From: Deltaproteobacteria bacterium GWA2_55_10
GTDB lineage: Bacteria > Desulfobacterota > GWC2-55-46
NCBI GenBank assembly: GCA_001797415.1
Contig: MGPL01000105.1
Location: 1-5,255 of the forward strand
Length of the DNA stretch: 5,255 bases
Reading direction: 5' to 3'
Position 1 is the first letter of the stretch. Each line of letters opens with the position of its first letter. Shown here piece by piece: positions 1 to 5,255 of this stretch. A program made the translations under genes and the position numbers. The notes beneath the pieces were generated by a model. The model was not told the origin of the DNA and searched no databases. It was given only the letters and a program-made list of their open reading frames with translations.

Positions 1-94
1 GAGCCTTCTTCTCGCCGCCGCACCCGGCCACTGTGAGAAGGGCTATTGAAGCCGTAACAATAAATGCCTTTTTGTAAGAACCTGTCAGATTCAT
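1..94 (-). CDS. Putative lipoprotein, N-terminal fragment (cut by the left window edge)
   Basis: Thirty-one codons are visible from an ATG at 92-94 and the frame is still open at the edge. The peptide has the form of a bacterial lipoprotein signal: a short N-terminus with two lysines (K8, K9), a hydrophobic stretch (about residues 10-22), and a lipobox VAGC ending at Cys25, followed by GGEKK. Signal peptidase II would cut before Cys25 and the protein would be lipid-anchored in the envelope. The start is supported by a TGGAGG Shine-Dalgarno 10 nt upstream. A second ATG at 100-102 is out of frame and stops after three codons. The gene lies 73 bp downstream of the peptidase gene on the same strand. 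The mature domain is outside the window, so its function cannot be named. Confidence 0.8.
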   Translation of the reverse strand, partial: MNLTGSYKKAFIVTASIALLTVAGCGGEKKA

Positions 95-104
95 ATTCCC
101 ATTT

Positions 105-110
105 CCTCCA
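105..110 (-). promoter_or_regulatory. Shine-Dalgarno of the partial lipoprotein gene
   Basis: TGGAGG on the minus strand, 10 nt before the ATG at 92-94. It is the strongest ribosome-binding site in the window and fixes the start of the partial lipoprotein gene. Confidence 0.65.
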
Positions 111-129
111 GGGATATTTTCAAAACGGT

Positions 130-156
130 ACTATACCATAAAGCTTTTGATTGCAA
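130..156 (-). promoter_or_regulatory. Candidate sigma70 promoter before the partial lipoprotein gene
   Basis: On the minus strand, TATAGT (130-135) matches the -10 consensus at 5 of 6 positions. TTGCAA (151-156) matches the -35 at 4 of 6. The 15-bp spacer is shorter than ideal. Transcription would begin near 123 and leave a leader of about 30 nt before the ATG. The 73-bp gap is markedly AT-rich compared with the flanking genes, and no terminator hairpin follows the upstream peptidase gene, so read-through is also possible. Confidence 0.35.
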
Positions 157-167
157 AATATATTTTT

Positions 168-1547
168 TCACCTGAGCGAGGCCAGCCAGGAGCGTTCCAG
201 GTCGGCATAAGAAAGGCCCAATGCGGTCGACACGGCCTCGTCCATGCCCATGCCCTTGCCCAGGTTCTCAAGTATGTTCCTCACCGAGAAGAGGCCGAAC
301 TCCCGGATGATGTACTCGGTCGCGGAAAGGCTGAGTAAATAAGCTATTTGCGCCTGCTCGGACCTGAGTCCCATGAACGACCCCTCGAGGACCCGTAGCC
401 TTACCTTGCCTGTGCCTGCTATCTCAGAGAGCATCCGTGCGTATTCCGATGAGCTCCTGCCCTCTTCGTACTGGGCTATGCCTTCGTTCAGCCACACAGG
501 CGCCCTGCCCTTTGAGGCGTCCCTCACCACGGCATGGGTGTACTCGTGGAAGACCACCTTTTCAAGCTCAGAGGTCTTCTCGGTTATGCCGCCGGCCGGT
601 ATCTTTATCCTGCCGTCATATATCGCGCCAGCCCAGGAGGGGCTCCTGGTTATGTCCCTGAACCTCTCCCCAGTATAAAGCAGCGCCTCCACCCTTCCCT
701 GGGGCCGGAGGTCAAGGTCACTCCCGACCTTTATATACGCCTCTTCAAGGAGAAGCCCGATGAGGTGGCCTGCAATGGCGTTCTCGCCGCCGTCGAATTT
801 CACAAGAAACCGGCTGCCGTCCCTTGTGCCCATCGACTCTTCTGATGCCCTCTCGCCCTCTGCCCTGGCAAGCTCCCCTTTAAGCTCAAGGTCACTCGGG
901 TCGAGGTCGAACGCCTTGCCCAGGAATTCCGACGCGCCCGCGACATCCCCCCTTGCGTACCTCTCCCTTCCGATATTCCTGTAGATGCGCTTGAGGTGAA
1001 CCCTTGCGTCAGGGTCGTTCTGGACAGTCTCGAAGGCCTCGGCCGCGGATTCCATATCCCCTGAACGCGCGAGCATGGCCGCCAGGTTCTTTACTATGGC
1101 CGCTTCGTCTGAAAGCCCTGCCGCTTCGCGCAGCACCGTTATCGCATCATCGAGCCTTCCGGAGCGCGCATCATTGAGGGCCCTTGAGTTGAGCACTCCG
1201 GCAAGGGCTTTTTTCGTCCCGGCATCGTAAGGATGCGCCTGAAGCTCCTGCCTGAGGAGCTCTTCCGCCCTTTCCAGGTCGCCCTGCCTTATGGCCTCTG
1301 AAGCCGGGCTCTCGGTTACATTGATAGTGACCTGGAGGGGCGCGGCCTCCTGCTCCGGCTCTTCATCGGGCTCTTCCGTAATGGCGGCCGCCTCCTCTTC
1401 CTGAGGAGCGGTTGCTTGAGGCTCCGGGACTATGCGGTTTCTCTGGAACAGGACAAAAACGATGAGTATGCAGAGGATGGCTATCACGACGAGGGCCGAC
1501 CTCGGAGAGCGGGCGGGCGGCCCTGCAAGAGGCTTTTGCAGCGACAT
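168..1547 (-). CDS. Membrane-anchored TPR protein with HExxH metallopeptidase domain (peptidase MA-like, gluzincin)
   Basis: 459 residues. A single N-terminal membrane helix (about 18-35) follows a short basic segment and precedes an acidic, Glu/Ala/Pro-rich linker (about 41-70), so most of the protein should lie outside the cytoplasm. TPR-like helical repeats fill roughly residues 82-235. The C-terminal part carries HEYTH at 334-338, the zinc-binding HExxH motif with Glu335 as likely catalytic base, and WLNEGIAQYEEG at 352-363, whose Glu355 is the likely third zinc ligand. This spacing and the NEG motif fit the gluzincin peptidase-MA-like family, often found fused to TPRs; the substrate is unknown. 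All predicted active-site residues are present. The ATG at 1547 is the only usable start, since a stop lies seven codons upstream, but its Shine-Dalgarno is weak. It begins 28 bp after the GAF gene, suggesting co-transcription and possibly coupled translation. Confidence 0.88.
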   Translation of the reverse strand: MSLQKPLAGPPARSPRSALVVIAILCILIVFVLFQRNRIVPEPQATAPQEEEAAAITEEPDEEPEQEAAPLQVTINVTESPASEAIRQGDLERAEELLRQELQAHPYDAGTKKALAGVLNSRALNDARSGRLDDAITVLREAAGLSDEAAIVKNLAAMLARSGDMESAAEAFETVQNDPDARVHLKRIYRNIGRERYARGDVAGASEFLGKAFDLDPSDLELKGELARAEGERASEESMGTRDGSRFLVKFDGGENAIAGHLIGLLLEEAYIKVGSDLDLRPQGRVEALLYTGERFRDITRSPSWAGAIYDGRIKIPAGGITEKTSELEKVVFHEYTHAVVRDASKGRAPVWLNEGIAQYEEGRSSSEYARMLSEIAGTGKVRLRVLEGSFMGLRSEQAQIAYLLSLSATEYIIREFGLFSVRNILENLGKGMGMDEAVSTALGLSYADLERSWLASLR

Positions 1548-1575
1548 GAGTTTGTTTACCGGCCTTTACGGAGGT

Positions 1576-2286
1576 TTACAGGCGCTTCCTCATCTTGACC
1601 GCGCCAAGTATCAGGTTGGCGATAGTCGACATGAAGTAGATCTCGTCATCGGTAAATTCGCGCGTGACGACCGTCTGGGCGTTGAGCACGCCGAAAGGCT
1701 TCTCCCCGAGGAATATTGGATAGGAGTACATTGTCTTGATCTTGTACTGCTCTTCCTTTGTCTCCTGGAAGTACCTGTAACGCTCGTCCTTGGTGACGTC
1801 GTCGATAAGAAGGGGCTTTCTGGCCTCGACTGCGGAGCCGGTTATGCCCTCGCCTATCTTAAGCCTTGCCTTGCCGACCGCCTCCTGCGCAAGGCCGTAT
1901 GTGGCCCTCAATACCAGGTATTCGTTGTCCCAGAGATATATCGAGCAGATGTCCACGCCAAGCCTGCGCGCGGTCTTCTCGGCTACACCCTTCAATACCT
2001 GCTCCAGGTTATAGTCCGAAGAGGCGAGCATGCTTATCTCTTCGAGGGTAATTATTTCTTTCTGTTCCCTGTCCGCCTGCTGCTGGAGCATGAACCTGCC
2101 GCTGTCGTCAAAGGTAAGGGGCAGCAGGCTTTCCTTGGAAAAATGAGGATTTATGGCCTTGGTAGCGGCAGGGGCGGTCTTGTACTCGGAGAAGCCGCAG
2201 CTGCAGGAGAACTTTATCCTGTAGTCGTCCACGCGGCTGGCCTTCATCTTTTTGCCGCATTTTCTGCACCTGATTATAGATTCCAT
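1576..2286 (-). CDS. Zinc-ribbon and GAF-domain protein
   Basis: 236 residues, with no signal peptide or membrane segment, so probably cytoplasmic. The N-terminus has four cysteines, C7-x2-C10 and C28-x-C30, consistent with a small zinc ribbon. A helical segment (about 65-92) links it to a GAF domain (about 92-232) with typical features: the LEQVLKGVAEKTARRLGVD helix, a SIYLWD strand, GEGITGSAVEARKPLLIDDV, and a C-terminal FTDDEIYFMSTIANLI helix. GAF domains bind small ligands or mediate dimerisation in signalling proteins. The closest textbook relatives are the GAF modules of NifA and PtsP, but no AAA+, kinase, cyclase or HTH output domain follows here. It would have to act through the zinc ribbon or a partner. 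It sits 50 bp after the RodZ-like gene and 28 bp before the peptidase gene. The ligand is unknown, and specific function cannot be assigned. Confidence 0.88.
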   Translation of the reverse strand: MESIIRCRKCGKKMKASRVDDYRIKFSCSCGFSEYKTAPAATKAINPHFSKESLLPLTFDDSGRFMLQQQADREQKEIITLEEISMLASSDYNLEQVLKGVAEKTARRLGVDICSIYLWDNEYLVLRATYGLAQEAVGKARLKIGEGITGSAVEARKPLLIDDVTKDERYRYFQETKEEQYKIKTMYSYPIFLGEKPFGVLNAQTVVTREFTDDEIYFMSTIANLILGAVKMRKRL

Positions 2287-2293
2287 TCAATTT

Positions 2294-2301
2294 CCCCCCC
2301 T
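2294..2301 (-). promoter_or_regulatory. G-run Shine-Dalgarno of the GAF-domain gene
   Basis: On the minus strand an A followed by seven G residues lies 7 nt before the ATG at 2284-2286. It can pair with the anti-Shine-Dalgarno and supports this start. The uninterrupted G7 is unusual for a ribosome-binding site. Confidence 0.5.
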
Positions 2302-2336
2302 GAATATCTTGGAAACCCGCCATGAGTATAGCGGAA

Positions 2337-3392
2337 TCAGGGCACCTTTGCATTAATATTGTTGTCTGTTTCGGGTGCGTTGAGCATCTCTTCATGGCCA
2401 GGAGCTGTCTTGGGCTGGGGCAGGTCCCTGATGCCTTTTTCCTGCGGTATCCTGATCCTCTGCTGCTTCAGGGAAGGGAGCTTCAGGCTTATGACCTCTC
2501 CGGGCAGGCCCAGGCTGGACATCTGCTTTCCGTTATAGGTAAGGGCCACGCCTCCGGCGTTGCCCACTATCAGAGAGAAGCCCTCTTGAGCCTTCCAGGT
2601 AAAGCTCTCGCCTCCGCGGAGCAGCACTTCTATTGGCTCACCTCCGTCGACCCCTATCTTTATCCAGACCATCTCAGTCGCGCTCGCGGTGAGGGTCTGG
2701 TTTTTGGAGGCAACAGGGGCCTCCTCTTTCAAAAGCGCACCCGGTTTGGATGCCTCATCCTTTTTTGCAGGTTCCGGGGCCTTTTGTTTTTCAACAGGAG
2801 CAGGAACATCAGCAGGCTGCGGAGCAGGGGCGACCGTTTGAGTCTGCTGAACTGCTGGGGCGGCCTGTGTTGGCTGTACTGGCTGGGTCAGGGCCTCAGG
2901 CGCTGGCTGGACAGGTGCGGGGACAGCCGCTTCAGTTGAGGACTGGACAGGGGGCTCCGGGATGGTGCTATCTATCGACGCATCCTTTTTTATCGAGAAC
3001 GCGTAGGCGACGACTATGATTAGTATGCCGGCTGCAACTATGGCGTGCTTACGGAGGTTGGCGGGCAGCCTCTCTGAGAGCGCCTTCTTCTTGACAGGCT
3101 TGGCGGAAGATGCCTTCGCGGGCCTTGCACCGCTTGCGGCCGCTTCCGCCTCTTCCTTTTCCCTGATGAATATCTCAAAGCGAAGCACCGCGTCGGTCTC
3201 ATCTACGCCCAGCACCTTGCAGTAGGACCTTATGAACCCCTTTATGAATGTCGCGTGCGGCAGCCCCTCGTACCTGTCCGCCTCTATTGATTCGAGGAAC
3301 TTCAAAGACACGCGGGTAGCTTCGTGTATCTTCTGGAGGGAGACCCTTCTGATCTCCCTTTCCCTTTTTAAATATTCGCCGGGACTTTCCAT
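2337..3392 (-). CDS. RodZ-like HTH / transmembrane / DUF4115 protein
   Basis: 351 residues with the RodZ layout. An N-terminal HTH_25-type domain (about 1-72) includes GEYLKREREIRRVSLQKI and the FIKGFIRSYCKVLGVD helix typical of the family. A basic segment (about 93-115) is followed by one membrane helix (about 116-133), a long Pro/Ala/Gln/Val-rich linker (about 140-235), a DUF4115 beta-domain (about 238-306, with VWIKIGVDG and a GESFTWKA turn) and a charged tail. In E. coli, RodZ couples cytoplasmic MreB to the periplasmic elongation machinery, with the HTH used for protein contact rather than DNA binding. No mreB, mreC or ispG is in this window, so a cell-shape role is inference from architecture. 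The ATG start has AGAGGA 8 nt upstream. It is the first gene after the repeat-bearing gap and probably heads the GAF and peptidase genes. Confidence 0.88.
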   Translation of the reverse strand: MESPGEYLKREREIRRVSLQKIHEATRVSLKFLESIEADRYEGLPHATFIKGFIRSYCKVLGVDETDAVLRFEIFIREKEEAEAAASGARPAKASSAKPVKKKALSERLPANLRKHAIVAAGILIIVVAYAFSIKKDASIDSTIPEPPVQSSTEAAVPAPVQPAPEALTQPVQPTQAAPAVQQTQTVAPAPQPADVPAPVEKQKAPEPAKKDEASKPGALLKEEAPVASKNQTLTASATEMVWIKIGVDGGEPIEVLLRGGESFTWKAQEGFSLIVGNAGGVALTYNGKQMSSLGLPGEVISLKLPSLKQQRIRIPQEKGIRDLPQPKTAPGHEEMLNAPETDNNINAKVP

Positions 3393-3400
3393 GATTCTTT

Positions 3401-3406
3401 TCCTCT
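3401..3406 (-). promoter_or_regulatory. Shine-Dalgarno of the RodZ-like gene
   Basis: AGAGGA on the minus strand, 8 nt before the ATG at 3390-3392. It supports this start and lies just downstream of the inverted repeat at 3413-3451. Confidence 0.6.
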
Positions 3407-3412
3407 GATTGT

Positions 3413-3451
3413 GCGCGGGAAGGAATGACTATTGAGAAACCTGTCCCGCGC
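3413..3451. repeat. GC-rich inverted repeat in the leader of the RodZ-like gene
   Basis: GCGCGGGA (3413-3420) is the exact reverse complement of TCCCGCGC (3444-3451). Pairing extends inwards by three more base pairs (AGG 3421-3423 with CCT 3440-3442) past a bulged base at 3443. The apical loop is about 16 nt. It ends 6 nt upstream of the Shine-Dalgarno of the RodZ-like gene, so in mRNA it would be a leader hairpin, and as DNA it could be an operator. There is no T-run after it, so a simple intrinsic terminator is unlikely. It might also be the outer part of the neighbouring palindromic element, though 19 bp separate them. Confidence 0.5.
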
Positions 3452-3470
3452 GTTACGAACAGCCCATTTC

Positions 3471-3594
3471 AGGCTGCTCAAAAAGGTCCAGATGCGAGGC
3501 GGCGAGGAGCGACGAATGAGGCGTACTCTTTGCCGTACGCCGCAGTGAGGAGCTTCTGAAGCCAACAAAGCAGATGGGCCTTTTTCAGCAGCCT
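3471..3594. repeat. Palindromic MITE/REP-like element, 124 bp
   Basis: The ends are imperfect inverted repeats: 21 of the outer 25 bases match between the start at 3471 (AGGCTGCTCAAAAAGG) and the reverse complement of the end at 3594 (AGGCTGCTGAAAAAGG). The centre is a perfect 7-bp stem, GGCGTAC (3520-3526) and GTACGCC (3535-3541), around an 8-base loop. The arms between are only weakly complementary, but they share a direct GAGGAGC at 3504-3510 and 3547-3553. There is no transposase and no clear target-site duplication. The structure and sequence resemble short dispersed repeats I recall from Deltaproteobacteria/Nitrospirota genomes, which I cannot verify here. It begins one base after the TPR gene's stop codon and does not disturb that gene. 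A 66-codon open frame across it (3368-3568, minus) is most likely a by-product of the repeat. Confidence 0.75.
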
Positions 3595-3595
3595 G

Positions 3596-4348
3596 TTACT
3601 TGATTAGATTGATATACTCTCTCGCCGACTGGCCCTTGTCGCTTGACGGCGCAAGCTCTATGACCTTCTCGAACGCCTTCTGGGCTCCGGACTTGTCCTT
3701 TGATTTTGCGAGCGCCATGCCGAGATTGAAGTAAGCGTCAAGATACGCGGGGGAGACAGCGACCGCCGACTTGTATGATTCCACGGCTTCCTTGAGCCTG
3801 TCACTTTTCTCGAGCGCAAGGCCCATGTTGTAATGCGAGAGAGAGTAATTGATGTTCGCCTGCACCGCGCGCTTGTAATTGTCTATCGCGCTTGCGTAGT
3901 CGCCCTTGTTGTAGTACGCCCAACCGATCTTGTTATAGGCAATCTCCGGGGTCCTGTAGAAGATGTTTTTAACCGCGGCCCTGGATTCCTCTATCGCCTG
4001 ATCCCATTTACGCTCATACAGGTAGACAGCTGATTTGTTAACATGCGCATCGGAGAGTTTAGGGTCCAGTGAAATGGCCTTATCAAAGGACTTGTGCGCC
4101 TCCTGTGTCATATCCTTCAAGTAATAGGCGATGCCGAGCACGTTGTAATAGTTGGCGTCGTTCGGGTTGAGCTCGATGGACTTTGTAAGCTCCTTAAGCG
4201 CGTCAGCGAGGTTTCTGTCCCTCAGATGGACTTCTCCAAGCCTGTAATGGATGTCGGCCTCGTCCTTCTTTTTGGCGAGCGAGGGCCCGCACGCGGTGAG
4301 GCCGAATGCAAGGAATGCGGCAAGGAGAATTCTGAGGCGTTTATCCAT
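3596..4348 (-). CDS. TPR-repeat lipoprotein, PilF/PilW-like
   Basis: 250 residues from the ATG at 4346-4348. A basic N-terminus (MDKRLR) and hydrophobic stretch lead to the lipobox LTAC with Cys20, so the mature protein is probably lipid-anchored in the envelope. Six consecutive TPRs fill about residues 31-236, each with the expected Gly/Ala/Tyr pattern (such as YYNVLGIAYYLKD and IGWAYYNKGDYASAI). Single-domain TPR lipoproteins of this size include PilF/PilW, which helps type IV pilin secretin assembly, and other envelope scaffolds. The RTPEIAYNKIGWAYY stretch between repeats 3 and 4 is reminiscent of PilF/PilW, but no pilus gene is nearby. A TTG at 4394-4396 would add 16 residues before the signal peptide and overlap the kinase by 14 bp. 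I prefer the ATG because it gives a normal signal peptide and lies downstream of the promoter. Its Shine-Dalgarno (AGGA, 12 nt away) is weak. Confidence 0.87.
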   Translation of the reverse strand: MDKRLRILLAAFLAFGLTACGPSLAKKKDEADIHYRLGEVHLRDRNLADALKELTKSIELNPNDANYYNVLGIAYYLKDMTQEAHKSFDKAISLDPKLSDAHVNKSAVYLYERKWDQAIEESRAAVKNIFYRTPEIAYNKIGWAYYNKGDYASAIDNYKRAVQANINYSLSHYNMGLALEKSDRLKEAVESYKSAVAVSPAYLDAYFNLGMALAKSKDKSGAQKAFEKVIELAPSSDKGQSAREYINLIK

Positions 4349-4376
4349 AGGGTTGTTTAATCCTGTAAGTTGTTGA

Positions 4377-4406
4377 ATTATATCATATATCTTCAAAATG
4401 GGTCAA
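4377..4406 (-). promoter_or_regulatory. Sigma70-type promoter with extended -10, before the TPR lipoprotein gene
   Basis: On the minus strand, TTGACC (4401-4406, 5 of 6 to the -35 consensus), an 18-bp spacer and a perfect TATAAT (4377-4382) line up. The spacer ends in TGA, giving the extended -10 motif TGnTATAAT. The -35 and spacer are coding sequence for the last residues of the kinase, and the TG of the extended -10 belongs to its TGA stop codon. Transcription would start near 4370, about 22 nt before the TPR ATG at 4348. No experimental evidence is available from the sequence alone. Confidence 0.6.
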
Positions 4407-5255
4407 TTGCTTAAATTCACTGTAGCGGCTCTTTATCTCAGGCAGGGTAAGGGTATCGAGCCTCTCCAGGCTGAAGGCCTCGACATTGAATGAGGCCATG
4501 ACGGAGCCGAAGATTATCGCCTTCCTGATGTTGTCCTCGCTGAGCTCGCCTGTTGCGGCCAGATAGCCCATAAGCCCGCCTGCAAAGGTGTCTCCGGCGC
4601 CTGTGGGGTCAAAGACCTCCTCAAGAGGGTACGCCGGGGAGGAGAATACGGAGCCGCCGCTGAACATGAGCGCGCCGTATTCTCCGCGCTTCACTATCAG
4701 GGTCTTTGGCCCGTAGCCAAGTATCGCCTTGGCGGCCTTCACAAGGCTCGCCTCGCCTGAGAGCTCCCTTGCCTCTCCCTCGTTTATGACGAAGAGGTCG
4801 ACTTTATTGAGGAGCTCTTTCAGGGCCTCGGGCTTGCCCTCTATCCAGAAGTTCATGGTGTCGCACGCAACGAACCGGGGCTTCCTGACCTGCTCCAGGA
4901 CCTTCATCTGCAGCTCCGGGTCTATGTTGGCGAGGAACACGAAGGGGACGTCCTTGTACTCCTCTGGTACCTCGGGATTGAAGCTGCTGAAGACGTTAAG
5001 GTGCGTCTCGAGAGTATGGGCCTGGTTAAGATCATAGCCGTAGTAGCCCTTCCACCTGAAGGTCTTGCCAGGGACCTTTCGGAGGCCGCCTATGTTTATG
5101 CCCTTCTTTGAGAGGGAGGTTATGTGAGCGTCAGGGAAGTCTTCGCCGACAACGGCAACGAGGTTAACGCCTGTGAAGAAGCTTGCAGAGGTTGAAAAGT
5201 ATGTAGCAGAGCCGCCGAGCACCTCCTCGGCCTTGCCAAACGGGGTCTCGACCGA
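4383..5255 (-). CDS. PfkB/ribokinase-family sugar kinase, 5' end cut by the right window edge
   Basis: 291 codons including the stop are visible and the frame is open to the edge, so only about 10 N-terminal residues are likely missing. A GTG at 5220-5222 could be mistaken for the start, but the upstream codons (SVETPFGKAEE) continue the family sequence into the substrate-binding LGGSATYFS motif. Family marks follow: NEGE (the NxxE motif) at 158-161 of the visible protein, and DPTGAGDTFAGG near 216-227, the PfkB C-terminal signature with catalytic base Asp222 (4590-4592) and the GAGD anion hole. The family phosphorylates sugars or nucleosides with ATP in the cytosol. The substrate is not readable; the sequence recalls an uncharacterised ribokinase-like subgroup. 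No residue in the motifs is missing. Its last codons carry the promoter for the next gene. Confidence 0.9.
   Translation of the reverse strand, partial: SVETPFGKAEEVLGGSATYFSTSASFFTGVNLVAVVGEDFPDAHITSLSKKGINIGGLRKVPGKTFRWKGYYGYDLNQAHTLETHLNVFSSFNPEVPEEYKDVPFVFLANIDPELQMKVLEQVRKPRFVACDTMNFWIEGKPEALKELLNKVDLFVINEGEARELSGEASLVKAAKAILGYGPKTLIVKRGEYGALMFSGGSVFSSPAYPLEEVFDPTGAGDTFAGGLMGYLAATGELSEDNIRKAIIFGSVMASFNVEAFSLERLDTLTLPEIKSRYSEFKQLTHFEDI

Noticed and set aside
1432..2325. A 297-codon open frame on the plus strand
   Set aside because: It lies antisense across the whole GAF gene and the start of the peptidase gene, whose proteins have clear domain motifs. Its translation shows no recognisable domain and is typical of a GC-rich shadow frame.
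2325..2330. TATACT (minus strand) as a -10 for the GAF gene
   Set aside because: It matches the -10 at 5 of 6 positions but no acceptable -35 lies 16-19 bp upstream, and the 50-bp gap fits co-transcription from the RodZ-like gene.
2108..2395. A 95-codon minus-strand frame overlapping the end of the RodZ-like gene and the start of the GAF gene
   Set aside because: It is a frame-shifted shadow of two well-supported genes, and its composition looks like an out-of-frame translation.
3413..3451. The inverted repeat as an intrinsic terminator
   Set aside because: No run of T follows the stem on either strand, and it lies immediately before a ribosome-binding site rather than just after a gene.
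3368..3568. A 66-codon minus-strand frame beginning MLASEAPHCG
   Set aside because: It reads through the palindromic repeat and the leader of the RodZ-like gene and overlaps that gene's start out of frame. The peptide follows the repeat sequence and has no good ribosome-binding site, so it is best seen as a repeat by-product.
4349..4396. A TTG-initiated 16-residue extension of the TPR lipoprotein
   Set aside because: It would precede the signal peptide, overlap the kinase gene by 14 bp and start upstream of the predicted transcription start. The ATG at 4348 gives a normal lipoprotein signal.
5220..5222. GTG as the true start of the PfkB kinase
   Set aside because: The frame continues to the edge with family-like sequence (SVETPFGKAEE), and starting at the GTG would remove the first strand of the ribokinase fold.

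Overview
All supportable genes lie on the minus strand, so transcription runs from the right edge of the window to the left. Both edges cut genes. The base composition is moderately GC-rich. The gene set is envelope-type: lipoproteins, TPR proteins, a RodZ-like HTH/DUF4115 protein and a GAF protein. I infer a Gram-negative bacterium of the broad Deltaproteobacteria/Nitrospirota kind, but no single marker proves this.

In transcription order: (1) a PfkB/ribokinase-family kinase (4383 to the right edge) lacking only its extreme N-terminus. (2) A six-TPR lipoprotein (3596-4348) resembling PilF/PilW, preceded by a well-formed sigma70-type promoter embedded in the last kinase codons (TTGACC, 18 bp, TATAAT with an extended -10 TG). 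(3) A non-coding gap of about 200 bp (3393-3595) holding a 124-bp imperfect palindromic element one base after the TPR stop codon, then a separate GC-rich inverted repeat ahead of the next gene. (4) A RodZ-like membrane protein (2337-3392). (5) A zinc-ribbon plus GAF-domain protein (1576-2286). (6) A membrane-anchored TPR protein with a gluzincin HExxH peptidase domain (168-1547). (7) The first 31 codons of another lipoprotein (1-94), with its own Shine-Dalgarno and a candidate promoter.

The RodZ-like, GAF and peptidase genes are spaced 50 and 28 bp apart, which suggests one transcript. The kinase may belong to an upstream unit whose downstream genes gain extra expression from the internal promoter. 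Four of the six products are predicted to be membrane-anchored or lipidated (TPR lipoprotein, RodZ-like protein, peptidase, partial lipoprotein). An envelope or surface-assembly role is therefore plausible, but it is inference. I found no mobile-element transposase, CRISPR array, tRNA or rRNA. The most notable non-genic feature is the palindromic element at 3471-3594, which looks like a dispersed MITE/REP-like repeat. I do not see convincing evidence of a wholly new system here.
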